Notes under the pieces: generated by a model
What the model was told of the DNA's origin: nothing
The model's input: only the letters and a program-made list of their open reading frames with translations
Database searches by the model: none
Part shown: in pieces, positions 19,210 to 27,182 of the stretch
Layout: each line of letters begins with the position of its first letter
Position numbering within the stretch: the stretch's first letter is position 1
NCBI GenBank assembly: GCA_028871815.1
Contig: JAGWMJ010000004.1
Location: 62,001 to 126,000, forward strand
From: Armatimonadota bacterium
GTDB lineage: Bacteria > Armatimonadota > Chthonomonadetes > Chthonomonadales > Chthonomonadaceae
Direction of reading: 5' to 3'
Length of the DNA stretch: 64,000 bases
Made by a program: the position numbers and the translations under genes

Positions 19210-20568
19210 CTACGGTATTACCACGATGTGGGCATACTGCCGCCAACCACCAAACGTTGCCTTCAGTGTGACCGGCGTCGGTGCGGTAACCGTCGTAGTG
19301 CCGGCGGCGAAGCCGGCGCTGGTATCGCCTGCGTTTATGATGACGGACGTCGAGTAGATCCCGGCGCCGAAGTTCACCTTCGCGTTGTATGTCGTCAACG
19401 TGACGCTCATGTCAAACGGCGCCGGAGCGCTGAGCGTGATCGTGCCAGTGAAGGGCGATCCCTCGATCACCGTCGCTACGCTCAGCGTCATGCCATTGAG
19501 TACGGTGGGTATTGCCAGGAAGCCTGCCGGCGCCTGGTGATAGTATCCGGTGCCAACGATATCGCCGTAGTCATCAAGCGCCGTGGCGCGCCTCAGCAGC
19601 CAGCCGCTTCTGGGCTGGACCAGCGTGTTCAAATCGGTCATCGTTCCGGCAGTCGGATTGGTGAGGTCTCCCCGCCAGATGAACGCACGCTCGCCGGAAG
19701 ATCCGACTACATAGCCGGCAACATCGTTCACGGCGTTGGCTTCGCTATCCGGAGCATGCGGCAACAACCCCAGCGGCCCATACGCCGCGAGCTGCAAGCC
19801 ATTCCACGCATAGGCCTCCGGCTGGGTCGTGGTCAGGTTGTTCTGGTAACCTACAATGTCGTCGGCGGCGTCAATGCCTGACGACCGCGACGGCGCTGAG
19901 TAGGCGTTTCCGTTGAACGTACCGCCTACCGGCAGATCGCGGATTGCCGGAGTCGTGAACATATTGAGGCTGAATGCGGCCACTTCGCCGGTTGTATCAT
20001 CCTGGATTGCAAGATCCTCATATACCGGGCTAACCCCGGTTGCCGTGCCGTACGGTCCTGTGACGACGCTCCCGGGTGGGACTTCAATCGTAGCATGCCC
20101 GTCAGCGTCCGAACTATCGGAAATCCTGCCTGCCGCCCAACCGTCGTCGTTGATCGCGAAGAAGGCACCCGGCGTGCCCGTGGTGGTGAGAAAATACCGC
20201 ACCGCCAGCGAGTAAGCGGTTGAAAGATAGGCGGATGGCGCCCAGAGTGCTGGCTCGTATGTGGTCGCATTGAGCTCCGCGCCGCCGATCGTCCCCAGAT
20301 TGTTGATCGCGTCGGCGGACCACTGTGTGGCGCCATCGGTATCGAAGTGGTACGACGGTACGCCAGGCATCCATACGAAGCCCTTTCCGGAGCTGTCGGT
20401 GCCCACAACCTGGCAGTCGTCATTGATTCCCGCCGGGGTGCCAACGAGGCCCACCGGGTTGATGTTGATAATCGAGTACTCCGGCAGCGCCTGGGCAAAC
20501 GCGGACCGCGACAGCGCAGCCGCGGCAAGCAGCACAACGGCAAATGCCAACGCGGATTGCGATTTCAT
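19210..20568 (-). CDS. secreted HAF-repeat protein, paralog 2
   Basis: A 452-residue protein; the ATG at 20568 is preceded by AAGGAGT. The signal peptide is MKSQSALAFAVVLLAAAALS to about AFA. The opening YSIININPVGLVGTPAGIND and the HAF units (CQVVGTDSSGKGFVWMPG, AINNLGTIGGAE, GDIVGTGYY) match the other two paralogs. The C-terminal domain again ends in ATFGGWRQYAHIVVIP. The frame extends upstream to 20976, but nothing before 20568 is conserved with the other paralogs. It is convergent with gcvP across a 93-bp gap. Confidence 0.85.
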   Translation of the reverse strand: MKSQSALAFAVVLLAAAALSRSAFAQALPEYSIININPVGLVGTPAGINDDCQVVGTDSSGKGFVWMPGVPSYHFDTDGATQWSADAINNLGTIGGAELNATTYEPALWAPSAYLSTAYSLAVRYFLTTTGTPGAFFAINDDGWAAGRISDSSDADGHATIEVPPGSVVTGPYGTATGVSPVYEDLAIQDDTTGEVAAFSLNMFTTPAIRDLPVGGTFNGNAYSAPSRSSGIDAADDIVGYQNNLTTTQPEAYAWNGLQLAAYGPLGLLPHAPDSEANAVNDVAGYVVGSSGERAFIWRGDLTNPTAGTMTDLNTLVQPRSGWLLRRATALDDYGDIVGTGYYHQAPAGFLAIPTVLNGMTLSVATVIEGSPFTGTITLSAPAPFDMSVTLTTYNAKVNFGAGIYSTSVIINAGDTSAGFAAGTTTVTAPTPVTLKATFGGWRQYAHIVVIP

Positions 20569-20757
20569 GCTAAGGACTCCTTTCAACACCGCGCTGCGCG
20601 CGGAGCGCTGGTCGGCAGCTTCCATGCGGCAGGCTCCTGGCGATGCGGTACCTGCCGCGCGTCGGCCATCCATCGCCGTTTGACGACAACTGCGATAACC
20701 GCATTCTACTTTAGCGCAAATGTAGCGCCGAACAGCACAAACCGCTGCAGCATTGCG

Positions 20758-20763
20758 TATACT
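20758..20763 (+). promoter_or_regulatory. possible -10 element giving a near-leaderless mRNA
   Basis: TATACT ends 10 bp before the ATG at 20774, so transcription would start almost at the start codon. No -35 consensus is seen. The same hexamer precedes lepA. Confidence 0.3.
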
Positions 20764-20773
20764 AGACCTACGT

Positions 20774-21301
20774 ATGATCAAAGTTCGTACAGTCGGTCGT
20801 CGGCCCGTAGTGTTGCGCATTTCCGCCGCCTGCCTGGCGACCGCCACCGTGGCAATGGGAATGCCATCACGCGCTGCGGTCTTGCAGTGCCCCGACGGCA
20901 CGCGCTGCACGCCGCAAATGGCGTGCCGGCAGAGTCCGTCAACTTGCTCGATACCCGTGCGCACGCCGCGCTGCACGTGTACCTCTGCGGCACAAATGGG
21001 CGACTGCCCGAAATGCCATCCGTCTGCTGCCTATCACAACAGCAGCCGCGTTCAAGCGCGGGCCGAAGCGCGCCGTGGCTGTGTCTGTGTCGTTCGTCTG
21101 CCCCGCTCGCGCCAGCCGGCCTGGCTTAATGTTACCGGCCGGCTGACTGCCATCGCACTGCGCTATGCGCCCCTGCCGCAGCAGCCCTTCGCCTGCATCA
21201 CGGGCAAGACAGTACGGTCGCCGGTTCGACCTCGCGCTCCGCCGGGAAACCGGTCTCGCCCCGCAACCGCCGCCCCTCCGCGCGCCCCGCCCACCCTGTA
21301 A
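20774..21301 (+). CDS. small exported Cys- and Pro-rich protein, function unknown
   Basis: A 175-residue product. A hydrophobic segment after RTVGRRPVVLRISAACLATA looks like a signal peptide, followed by a cysteine-dense part (LQCPDGTRCTPQMAC, CTCTSAAQMGDCPKC) and a Pro/Arg-rich tail. The CPDGTxC...C spacing suggests disulfides or a small metal site. There are no catalytic motifs and no recognised family. It sits between the divergent HAF gene and the RND adaptor (158 bp downstream), so a link with metal efflux is conceivable but unproven. Confidence 0.5.
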   Translation: MIKVRTVGRRPVVLRISAACLATATVAMGMPSRAAVLQCPDGTRCTPQMACRQSPSTCSIPVRTPRCTCTSAAQMGDCPKCHPSAAYHNSSRVQARAEARRGCVCVVRLPRSRQPAWLNVTGRLTAIALRYAPLPQQPFACITGKTVRSPVRPRAPPGNRSRPATAAPPRAPPTL

Positions 21302-21459
21302 GGCAGCTGACGGCTGATTTGCCGCGCCACCAACGGCTGCGACTGTATCACCTTGCTGCCTATCTGCACGATCGAGTCTATCCTCGCTCTTTGCCGGTCT
21401 CGCTACCACACCTGGCCTGCGGAGTGCGGCAGAGTGCGGAAGCACAGGGGGCCCGTTGA

Positions 21460-23292
21460 ATGGGAACATCAGCACCGGAGAAAAAATGGCATCCATGGCG
21501 CACCGTTTTCGGTATCGCCATGCTGCTGGTTGCCTGGTTTGCCAGTGAATGGTTGGTAAAACGCTATACGCCGCCTGGCCACACAGATGTGATTGCCGCA
21601 CAGGCGATGGACATGAGCGCCATTAGGCCGTCGACAGGCGCTGCTCCTGTGACGGTATCGACCGTCGTCTCAGGGTCGCTAGGCGCTACGGTCACCTACA
21701 CGGGAGAGGCGCATAACGAAGCCTCCGTCATGATCGCCGCGCGCGTCGACGGCACGCTCACCGAGATGCCCTGGTATCCCGGCATGCACGTGAATGCCGG
21801 CGATCTGCTGGCGCGCATCGATCCGCGCGAGCTCGACTCACGCGTGCAGCAGCAGATCGCAGCCCTTTCGATGAGCCGGCACGAAGCGTTGATTGCCGGG
21901 ATCAACGCTCGAGCCGCCCTGGCGACCAGCGCCGGCGCAGCCGCGGCCGTGGACACCGCGAAGGCAGAAGAAGCCCAGGCAGAGGCCGGAGTTGCCAATG
22001 CTCGGGCAGAGGCGGCCGCCGCGCTTTCCGATGTTTCAGCGGCGGAAGCGGCGCTTACCGCCGCAAAGACGGGAACGGTGAGTGCCCGGGCGGGCGTAAA
22101 GGCGGCGGCTGCCGCCGCACAGTCGGCAGCCGCTCAGGCAAGCCGCATGACGCTCCTCGTTGGGAAGGGCGTTGTATCTCAGCGTAAAGCCGACGTCGCG
22201 GCCGCCGAGAACGCCGACGCGCAGGCACGGCTGACACAAGCTACCGATGCTGTGGCGACCGCCGACGCATCGGTTGCGTCTGCAGCTGCGCAGGTGGCGC
22301 GCGCGAGAGCGATGGCGAAGGCTTCTAGTTCATCGGTTTCGGCTGCGCTTCAGGCAGGCGCATCTGCTCAAGCAAAAGTTCGGCAGGCGCGCGCTGCAGC
22401 CAGTGCAGCCCGCCAGAACGCGGCTGCCGTCGCACACGAGGTGCCACATACGCAGGCCGCCATCGCGCAGTCAGCCGCCAATCTGAACACCGCCAGCATT
22501 ATCGCGGGCTACACGGTTATCCGTGCTCCGTTCTCCGGCGTGGTAACGGACCGCGATCTGGCGCAGGGAGCGCTGGTGCAGGCCGGCGCACCAATTCTGG
22601 ATATCGCGCAGAACAGCATGATGCGCCTGCAAGCGAACGTCGCACAAAGCGACGCCTGGAGAATCCGGCCCGGCGACATTGTAACCGTCGATCTTCCGGG
22701 CGGCGGCGCACCCATTTCCACGCGGGTGAGCACGATCTTCCCGATCGCCGATCCAACGGCGCATACCTCGGTGGTGGAAGCCCTGGTACCCAATCCACAG
22801 GGTCGCATCCGATCCGGCGACTTCGTCACGATGCATATTCAGTTAGGTGAGGCGCGCACGGCTCTGTTGGCTCCGCTCTCCGCGATTGTGAAGGTTCCGG
22901 TCGCAACGACGCCCGTCCTGGCTACCGGTACGACGGCGGCCGTATGGACTGTGGTAGAGGGCAAGGCCGCCAAAACCATTTGGACCTGCTCGATGCACCC
23001 GCAAATCCGCGAGAACCACCCGGGCAAGTGCCCGATATGAGGGTGGAAGCTCATCCCACAGGCTGTGGGAGGAACGTTATCGGCGAAGTTGGTGCCCGTC
23101 ACGCTCGGCAGCCATAACGGGAGCTTCGTGGATATACTGTCCGGCCTGGTGGCAGGGCAATCGGTGATCACGAGCGGCTACCGGAACCTCAAGGATGGAG
23201 ACGCGATCACCACGGCCGGCGCGTCGGCGCCGCCACCGGCGGATCTGAAACGAAATACCCCAATGCCGGGAATGGCTGGGATGTCACAGTGA
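21460..23292 (+). CDS. RND efflux periplasmic adaptor (HlyD/CusB-like) with inserted heavy-metal-binding domain and in-frame UGA
   Basis: 610 codons including an internal TGA at 23038-23040. Residues 17-33 form a single membrane anchor (VFGIAMLLVAWFASEWL). The lipoyl half (VTYTGEAHNEASVMIAARVD to LLARIDPRELDSRV), a long Ala-rich coiled-coil hairpin (residues 130-330), the second half (YTVIRAPFSGVVTDRDLAQG) and a beta barrel follow. Within the membrane-proximal region a heavy-metal-binding motif is inserted (WTCSMHPQIRENHPGKCPI), then TGA, then GWKLIP in the same frame. The family sequence is CPICGM-LVP, so UGA stands at the second Cys of CPIC. The frame stays open with adaptor-like sequence (KLVPVTLGSHNGSFVDILSG) to 23292, overlapping the pump start. 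If UGA terminates, the product is 526 residues and lacks the end of the membrane-proximal domain. Confidence 0.8.
23038..23073 (+). promoter_or_regulatory. in-frame UGA followed by hairpin: candidate bacterial SECIS element
   Basis: The UGA at 23038-23040 is followed by an inverted repeat TCCCACA-GGC-TGTGGGA (23054-23070): seven pairs with a 3-nt GGC loop, plus two more pairs outside an A-G mismatch (23052-23072 and 23051-23073). The loop begins 20 nt after the UGA and starts with G. Both features fall within published rules for bacterial SECIS elements (loop 16-37 nt downstream, G among the first two loop bases). The hairpin could also be accidental or serve another purpose. Confidence 0.4.
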
Positions 23293-26200
23293 GTAGAGCA
23301 CCGAACCCGCGCCGCGGTACCGGCGGCCTGAGTCGCATACCGCAGTGGTCCATCGAGCACCCGTATGTGGTAGTGCCGTTTTACGTTGCGGTGATCGCTG
23401 TAGCGATATTGTGCGTCCGGTCGGTGATACCGCGCAGGTTCGCGCCCTACGTCCCCAGCCCGGAGCTGGGCGTGGTGACTGCGATGCCCGGTCTCTCTGC
23501 CAAAGAGATGGAGCTTCAGGTTTCGGGCCCGCTCGAGCAGCAGCTCATCGACGTCCAGAACCTGCACTATGTGCGCAGTATCTCGGAAAACGGGATATCC
23601 ATCGTTATTCTGGAGTTCAACTACGGCACCGATATGTCGAAGGCGCAGGCGAGCGTGCAAACGCTGCTTAATGTCGCACAGGCAAACCTGCCGGTCACCG
23701 GCGCCAACCTGAAGCCATCGTTCATCATCCCGGTTGATTCGTTGAATCTGCCGGTGATAACGTTCTCCCTCACCGGCGACGCGTCCCAGGGCTGGACGAT
23801 GGCGAAGCTGCGTGAATTCGCCGACAACACGGTTGTAAGAAAGCTCAAGGCGCTTTCAGATGTCTTTGCCGTGGTGACGTTCGGCGGTTACCGCCGCCAG
23901 ATCCAGGTGATCGTCGATCGAAACAAGCTCGCCGCATATGGTCTCTCCATCCTGAACGTTCGCGACGCCATCGATACATATAACGTCAGCGAGCCTGCAG
24001 GCACCATCACCACGAGCGCCACCGAGAGCATCATTCGGGTCGACAGTCGGGCGCGCTCGGCGGCCGACGTGGCAGCGTATCCGCTGACTGCGCACAACGG
24101 CGCCATTATACGTGTTGGTGATGTGGCCCATGTGGTCGATAGCTGGTGGGAACGGAAGAGCGCCTACAACTACCTGAGCCACGCGCCGGGAACAGCCGGC
24201 AGCGTAACGCCCTCCATCGAGGTCTCCGTTATCCAGAATCCGGGCGCCAGTTCGTATCAGGTGGTTCCCGGCGTCAACCGTGTCATTCATCAGGTGGAGC
24301 ACCTGTATCCCGGCACACATTTTGCCGCCGCTTACGACAATGCCCACTTTGTCAACATCCTCTTCAACAACGTTTGGGAAGAGCTTGGCCTGGCCGTACT
24401 CCTCACGGCTTTGGTGGTGGTCTTCTTCCTCGGCGAGTGGCGGGGAACACTGATCGCGCTCATTACGCTGCCAACGGCGCTCGCTATGGCTGTATTGATG
24501 CTCGTTCCGTTCCACATGACGTTCAACAGCGGCACGCTCATTGGGCTGCTGCTTTCCATCGGACGCCTTACCGACGACACCATCATCGACATCCATTCTG
24601 TGGAACGGCACCTGAGAATGGGCAAAAACGCCAGAACGGCGACCATAGACGGCATTGCCGAAGTGCGGATGGCTGTGATCGGGTCCACGGTGGTGTTGAT
24701 CCTCGCGCTATCGCCACTGCTGGTCTGCGGCGGCATCACCCAACTGATGTTTGTGGAACTGGTCTGGCCGATCATCTTTGGCCTGCTGGCTTCCATGCTC
24801 GTTTCATTTACGCTTACCGCGCTGCTGTGCGCCAACTGGCTGCGCCCCGAATCGGCGCGTGATGCCGACCGGAAGCACTGGCTGCTTCGGTGGCTCTACC
24901 TGCCGCTGGATCCGTTTCAGCACATGCTGGACCGGCTCGAGAAAGCCTATACACGAGCCATCCGGTCGCTGCTGCGCAACCGGTTCCTGAATGTCGCCGC
25001 CATCGGCGTCACCGTCATCATCGGTCTTACTGTCTATCACTTCATCGGCTCTGAAATGATGCCGCTGGCCGATGTGGGGCAGGCAAGTGGTGTGCTGGAG
25101 ATGAAGCCGGGAACCAGCTTTGAGGCCACCGAAAACGCGGTCCACCAGCTGGAGCAGATTATGTTGAAGTACCCCGAGCTTCAGCGCGCCTCCATCGAAA
25201 TCGGTACGGAAAACATGTTCGAGAGCTTCAGTCCCTACTTTACAGGGTATCAGATGCCGCAGGCCGACGGCGCTTCCATGATGCTCACTTTCATCGATAA
25301 GGATCAGCGACGCCGCAGCATCTGGCAGCTGATGGACGGTATACGGAAGCAGGCGCTCGCTACCATCCCCGGCATACGAAGGCTTCAACTCAAAGAGATG
25401 GGCGCCGACGTGATGGCTACGTCGGACGCGCCGGTTGATCTGATCATCTCGGGACCGAGCCTCAAGGAGCTTGCCGTGCTGGGGCGGCAAACCCGCGACA
25501 TCGCCCGGCATACTCCGGGCCTGGTGCAAACCGCAACCACCTGGGCGATGGGTGTACCAGACTATGTGGTGCATGTGGATCCCGCGCGCGCGCAACAGGT
25601 GGGGCTTACGCCGGCGAGCATCGCGGAACAGACGTACTACGCCATGCATGGCGGAGTAGCGAGCCAGTTCTTCCAGCTGCCCAATATCCGGCAAGATACG
25701 ATCGATATCCGTTACCGCGGGTCTCAGCGACTGACGCCGGATCAGTTGGGCCTGATGATGCTGGCCACGCCATCGGGAACCACAATCCCGCTTAAGGCGG
25801 TTGCAAGTGTGGAACTTCAGTCGGCGCCGACCGCCATCGAGCACGATGGCCTGCAGCGCGTCATCGGCGTTACCGGCTACTACCGCAAGGGGGGTCCGCC
25901 ATCCATGGACCTGGCGATGAGCGTGATGATGAAGGCTATGGATACGCTGAACTTTCCACCGGGCTACAACATAGCGATGCGTGGCGATATGACGCAGATG
26001 ATGGAGAGCTTCCGACGGCTGCTGTACGGTCTGCTCTTCGCACTGGTGCTGATGTATCTGGTTCTGGTTGCGCAGTTCCGTGGATTCCTACAGCCGCTCC
26101 AGATGCTGGCTTCGTTGCCGCTCGAACTCTCTGGTGTCTTCTTCGCGCTCTGGATTGCGCATCAGGCATTTTCAACTGTATCCATAATGGCCATCATAGT

Positions 26201-26582
26201 ACTAAGCGGCATGGACATGACCGCGGCCATCCTCATGATCGATCTCGTGTCGAAGTACCGGGACCGCGGCATCCCGCGCGACCGGGCGATCGAGGAGGCA
26301 TGCCCGCAGCGGCTGCGGCCCATCCTGATGACCGCGCTCATCACCATCGTGGTTATGGCGCCGGTGGCGCTGGCGCCCCGCACCGGTTTGGACGCTTATC
26401 AGCCGCTGGGCACCACCATTCTCGGCGGCCTCACGGTGGGCACACTCCTCAGCCTGTTCGAAATACCGCTGATGCACACGTACGTCGACGACCTGGTGAA
26501 ATGGATCCAGAAAGTCTTCCTCAAACGTGACTGGACGTGGCCGGTTATCGATGAGAGCGCTGAAGAACGTGAAAGCGGGTAG
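23289..26582 (+). CDS. RND-family efflux transporter (AcrB/CusA superfamily)
   Basis: A 1097-residue inner-membrane pump. The GTG at 23289 overlaps the adaptor stop by 4 bp. Topology is the usual 12 TM with two large periplasmic loops. TM1 follows WSIEHPYVVVPFYVAVIAVA. TM4 carries the paired acidic residues of the proton relay in IGRLTDDTIIDIHSVERHL. In TM10 the segment is LSGMDMTAAILMIDLV, without the Lys that AcrB has there, so this half differs from drug exporters. Because the adaptor contains a heavy-metal-binding insertion, metal-ion export is the likely role. No TolC-like outer-membrane partner is present in the window. Confidence 0.88.
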   Translation: MSRAPNPRRGTGGLSRIPQWSIEHPYVVVPFYVAVIAVAILCVRSVIPRRFAPYVPSPELGVVTAMPGLSAKEMELQVSGPLEQQLIDVQNLHYVRSISENGISIVILEFNYGTDMSKAQASVQTLLNVAQANLPVTGANLKPSFIIPVDSLNLPVITFSLTGDASQGWTMAKLREFADNTVVRKLKALSDVFAVVTFGGYRRQIQVIVDRNKLAAYGLSILNVRDAIDTYNVSEPAGTITTSATESIIRVDSRARSAADVAAYPLTAHNGAIIRVGDVAHVVDSWWERKSAYNYLSHAPGTAGSVTPSIEVSVIQNPGASSYQVVPGVNRVIHQVEHLYPGTHFAAAYDNAHFVNILFNNVWEELGLAVLLTALVVVFFLGEWRGTLIALITLPTALAMAVLMLVPFHMTFNSGTLIGLLLSIGRLTDDTIIDIHSVERHLRMGKNARTATIDGIAEVRMAVIGSTVVLILALSPLLVCGGITQLMFVELVWPIIFGLLASMLVSFTLTALLCANWLRPESARDADRKHWLLRWLYLPLDPFQHMLDRLEKAYTRAIRSLLRNRFLNVAAIGVTVIIGLTVYHFIGSEMMPLADVGQASGVLEMKPGTSFEATENAVHQLEQIMLKYPELQRASIEIGTENMFESFSPYFTGYQMPQADGASMMLTFIDKDQRRRSIWQLMDGIRKQALATIPGIRRLQLKEMGADVMATSDAPVDLIISGPSLKELAVLGRQTRDIARHTPGLVQTATTWAMGVPDYVVHVDPARAQQVGLTPASIAEQTYYAMHGGVASQFFQLPNIRQDTIDIRYRGSQRLTPDQLGLMMLATPSGTTIPLKAVASVELQSAPTAIEHDGLQRVIGVTGYYRKGGPPSMDLAMSVMMKAMDTLNFPPGYNIAMRGDMTQMMESFRRLLYGLLFALVLMYLVLVAQFRGFLQPLQMLASLPLELSGVFFALWIAHQAFSTVSIMAIIVLSGMDMTAAILMIDLVSKYRDRGIPRDRAIEEACPQRLRPILMTALITIVVMAPVALAPRTGLDAYQPLGTTILGGLTVGTLLSLFEIPLMHTYVDDLVKWIQKVFLKRDWTWPVIDESAEERESG

Positions 26583-26587
26583 GGCAA

Positions 26588-26611
26588 GCGCCGGCCACCC
26601 GTTGCCGGCGC
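26588..26611 (+). terminator. hairpin after the RND operon
   Basis: GCGCCGG and CCGGCGC form a 7-bp stem with a 10-nt loop, starting 6 bp after the pump stop. No U-run follows, so it is a weak candidate terminator or mRNA-stabilising hairpin. Confidence 0.35.
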
Positions 26612-26730
26612 AGCGTTGTCGTCAATGATTCGGCACCGGCCGCCTTACGTCTTCGCTTCGCTGCCCTGCGGCGGTGCTGGACCGTAGCGCTGCGCCCGGC
26701 CCCGCGCAAAACCGCTCGCCTTAAATCTGC

Positions 26731-26757
26731 GACCGATCCGACCGATTGGACCGATCG
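26731..26757. repeat. three tandem 9-mers (GACCGATNN)
   Basis: GACCGATCC, GACCGATTG and GACCGATCG are consecutive. The period and the GAC start match the three 9-mers inside the 78-bp repeats near 4.8-5.0 kb. Confidence 0.75.
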
Positions 26758-27182
26758 CGGTTACGCCCGTGTGTGGGGTTACCAGATATGTGAGACGGCA
26801 ACCACTCTGCCCGCTTCTGCGCCTGAGTTGCGATCGCCGCCGCGAACCAATCTCAGCGGCATCGGTGCAGCGGAGGCAGGGCAGCCTTGCTCGGTCGTCC
26901 AGTTTCTGGGCGGTCATCACAACCAACACAGTTGGATCAACCGCTGATCGTTCCCTCGAGGCGCGCATCCCCAAAACAGCTTCCGGATGGCATGGCGATA
27001 ACCACATCAGATACCGCGAGTCGCCAACGTCCGGGGAGGACAACACGGCGGCAATCTGGAACCGTACCTTTGCGCCGCCGTTCGGCTTCGGCGCCCGGTA
27101 TTATCGGCACTCGCCACTCGCGGCCTTCGGTATCGGTATTCGCTGCCGCAGCCGTTTGCTGTTTAGAAAGGAAATCGACACC

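Larger units (their letters stand above)
26583..27182. other. 600-bp intergenic region
   Basis: It lies between the RND pump and the third HAF gene. It holds a GC-rich hairpin just after the pump stop and a 27-bp array of three 9-mers at 26731-26757. Open frames crossing it on either strand have no start signals or domains. A promoter for the HAF gene should lie here, but I find no strong consensus. Confidence 0.5.
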
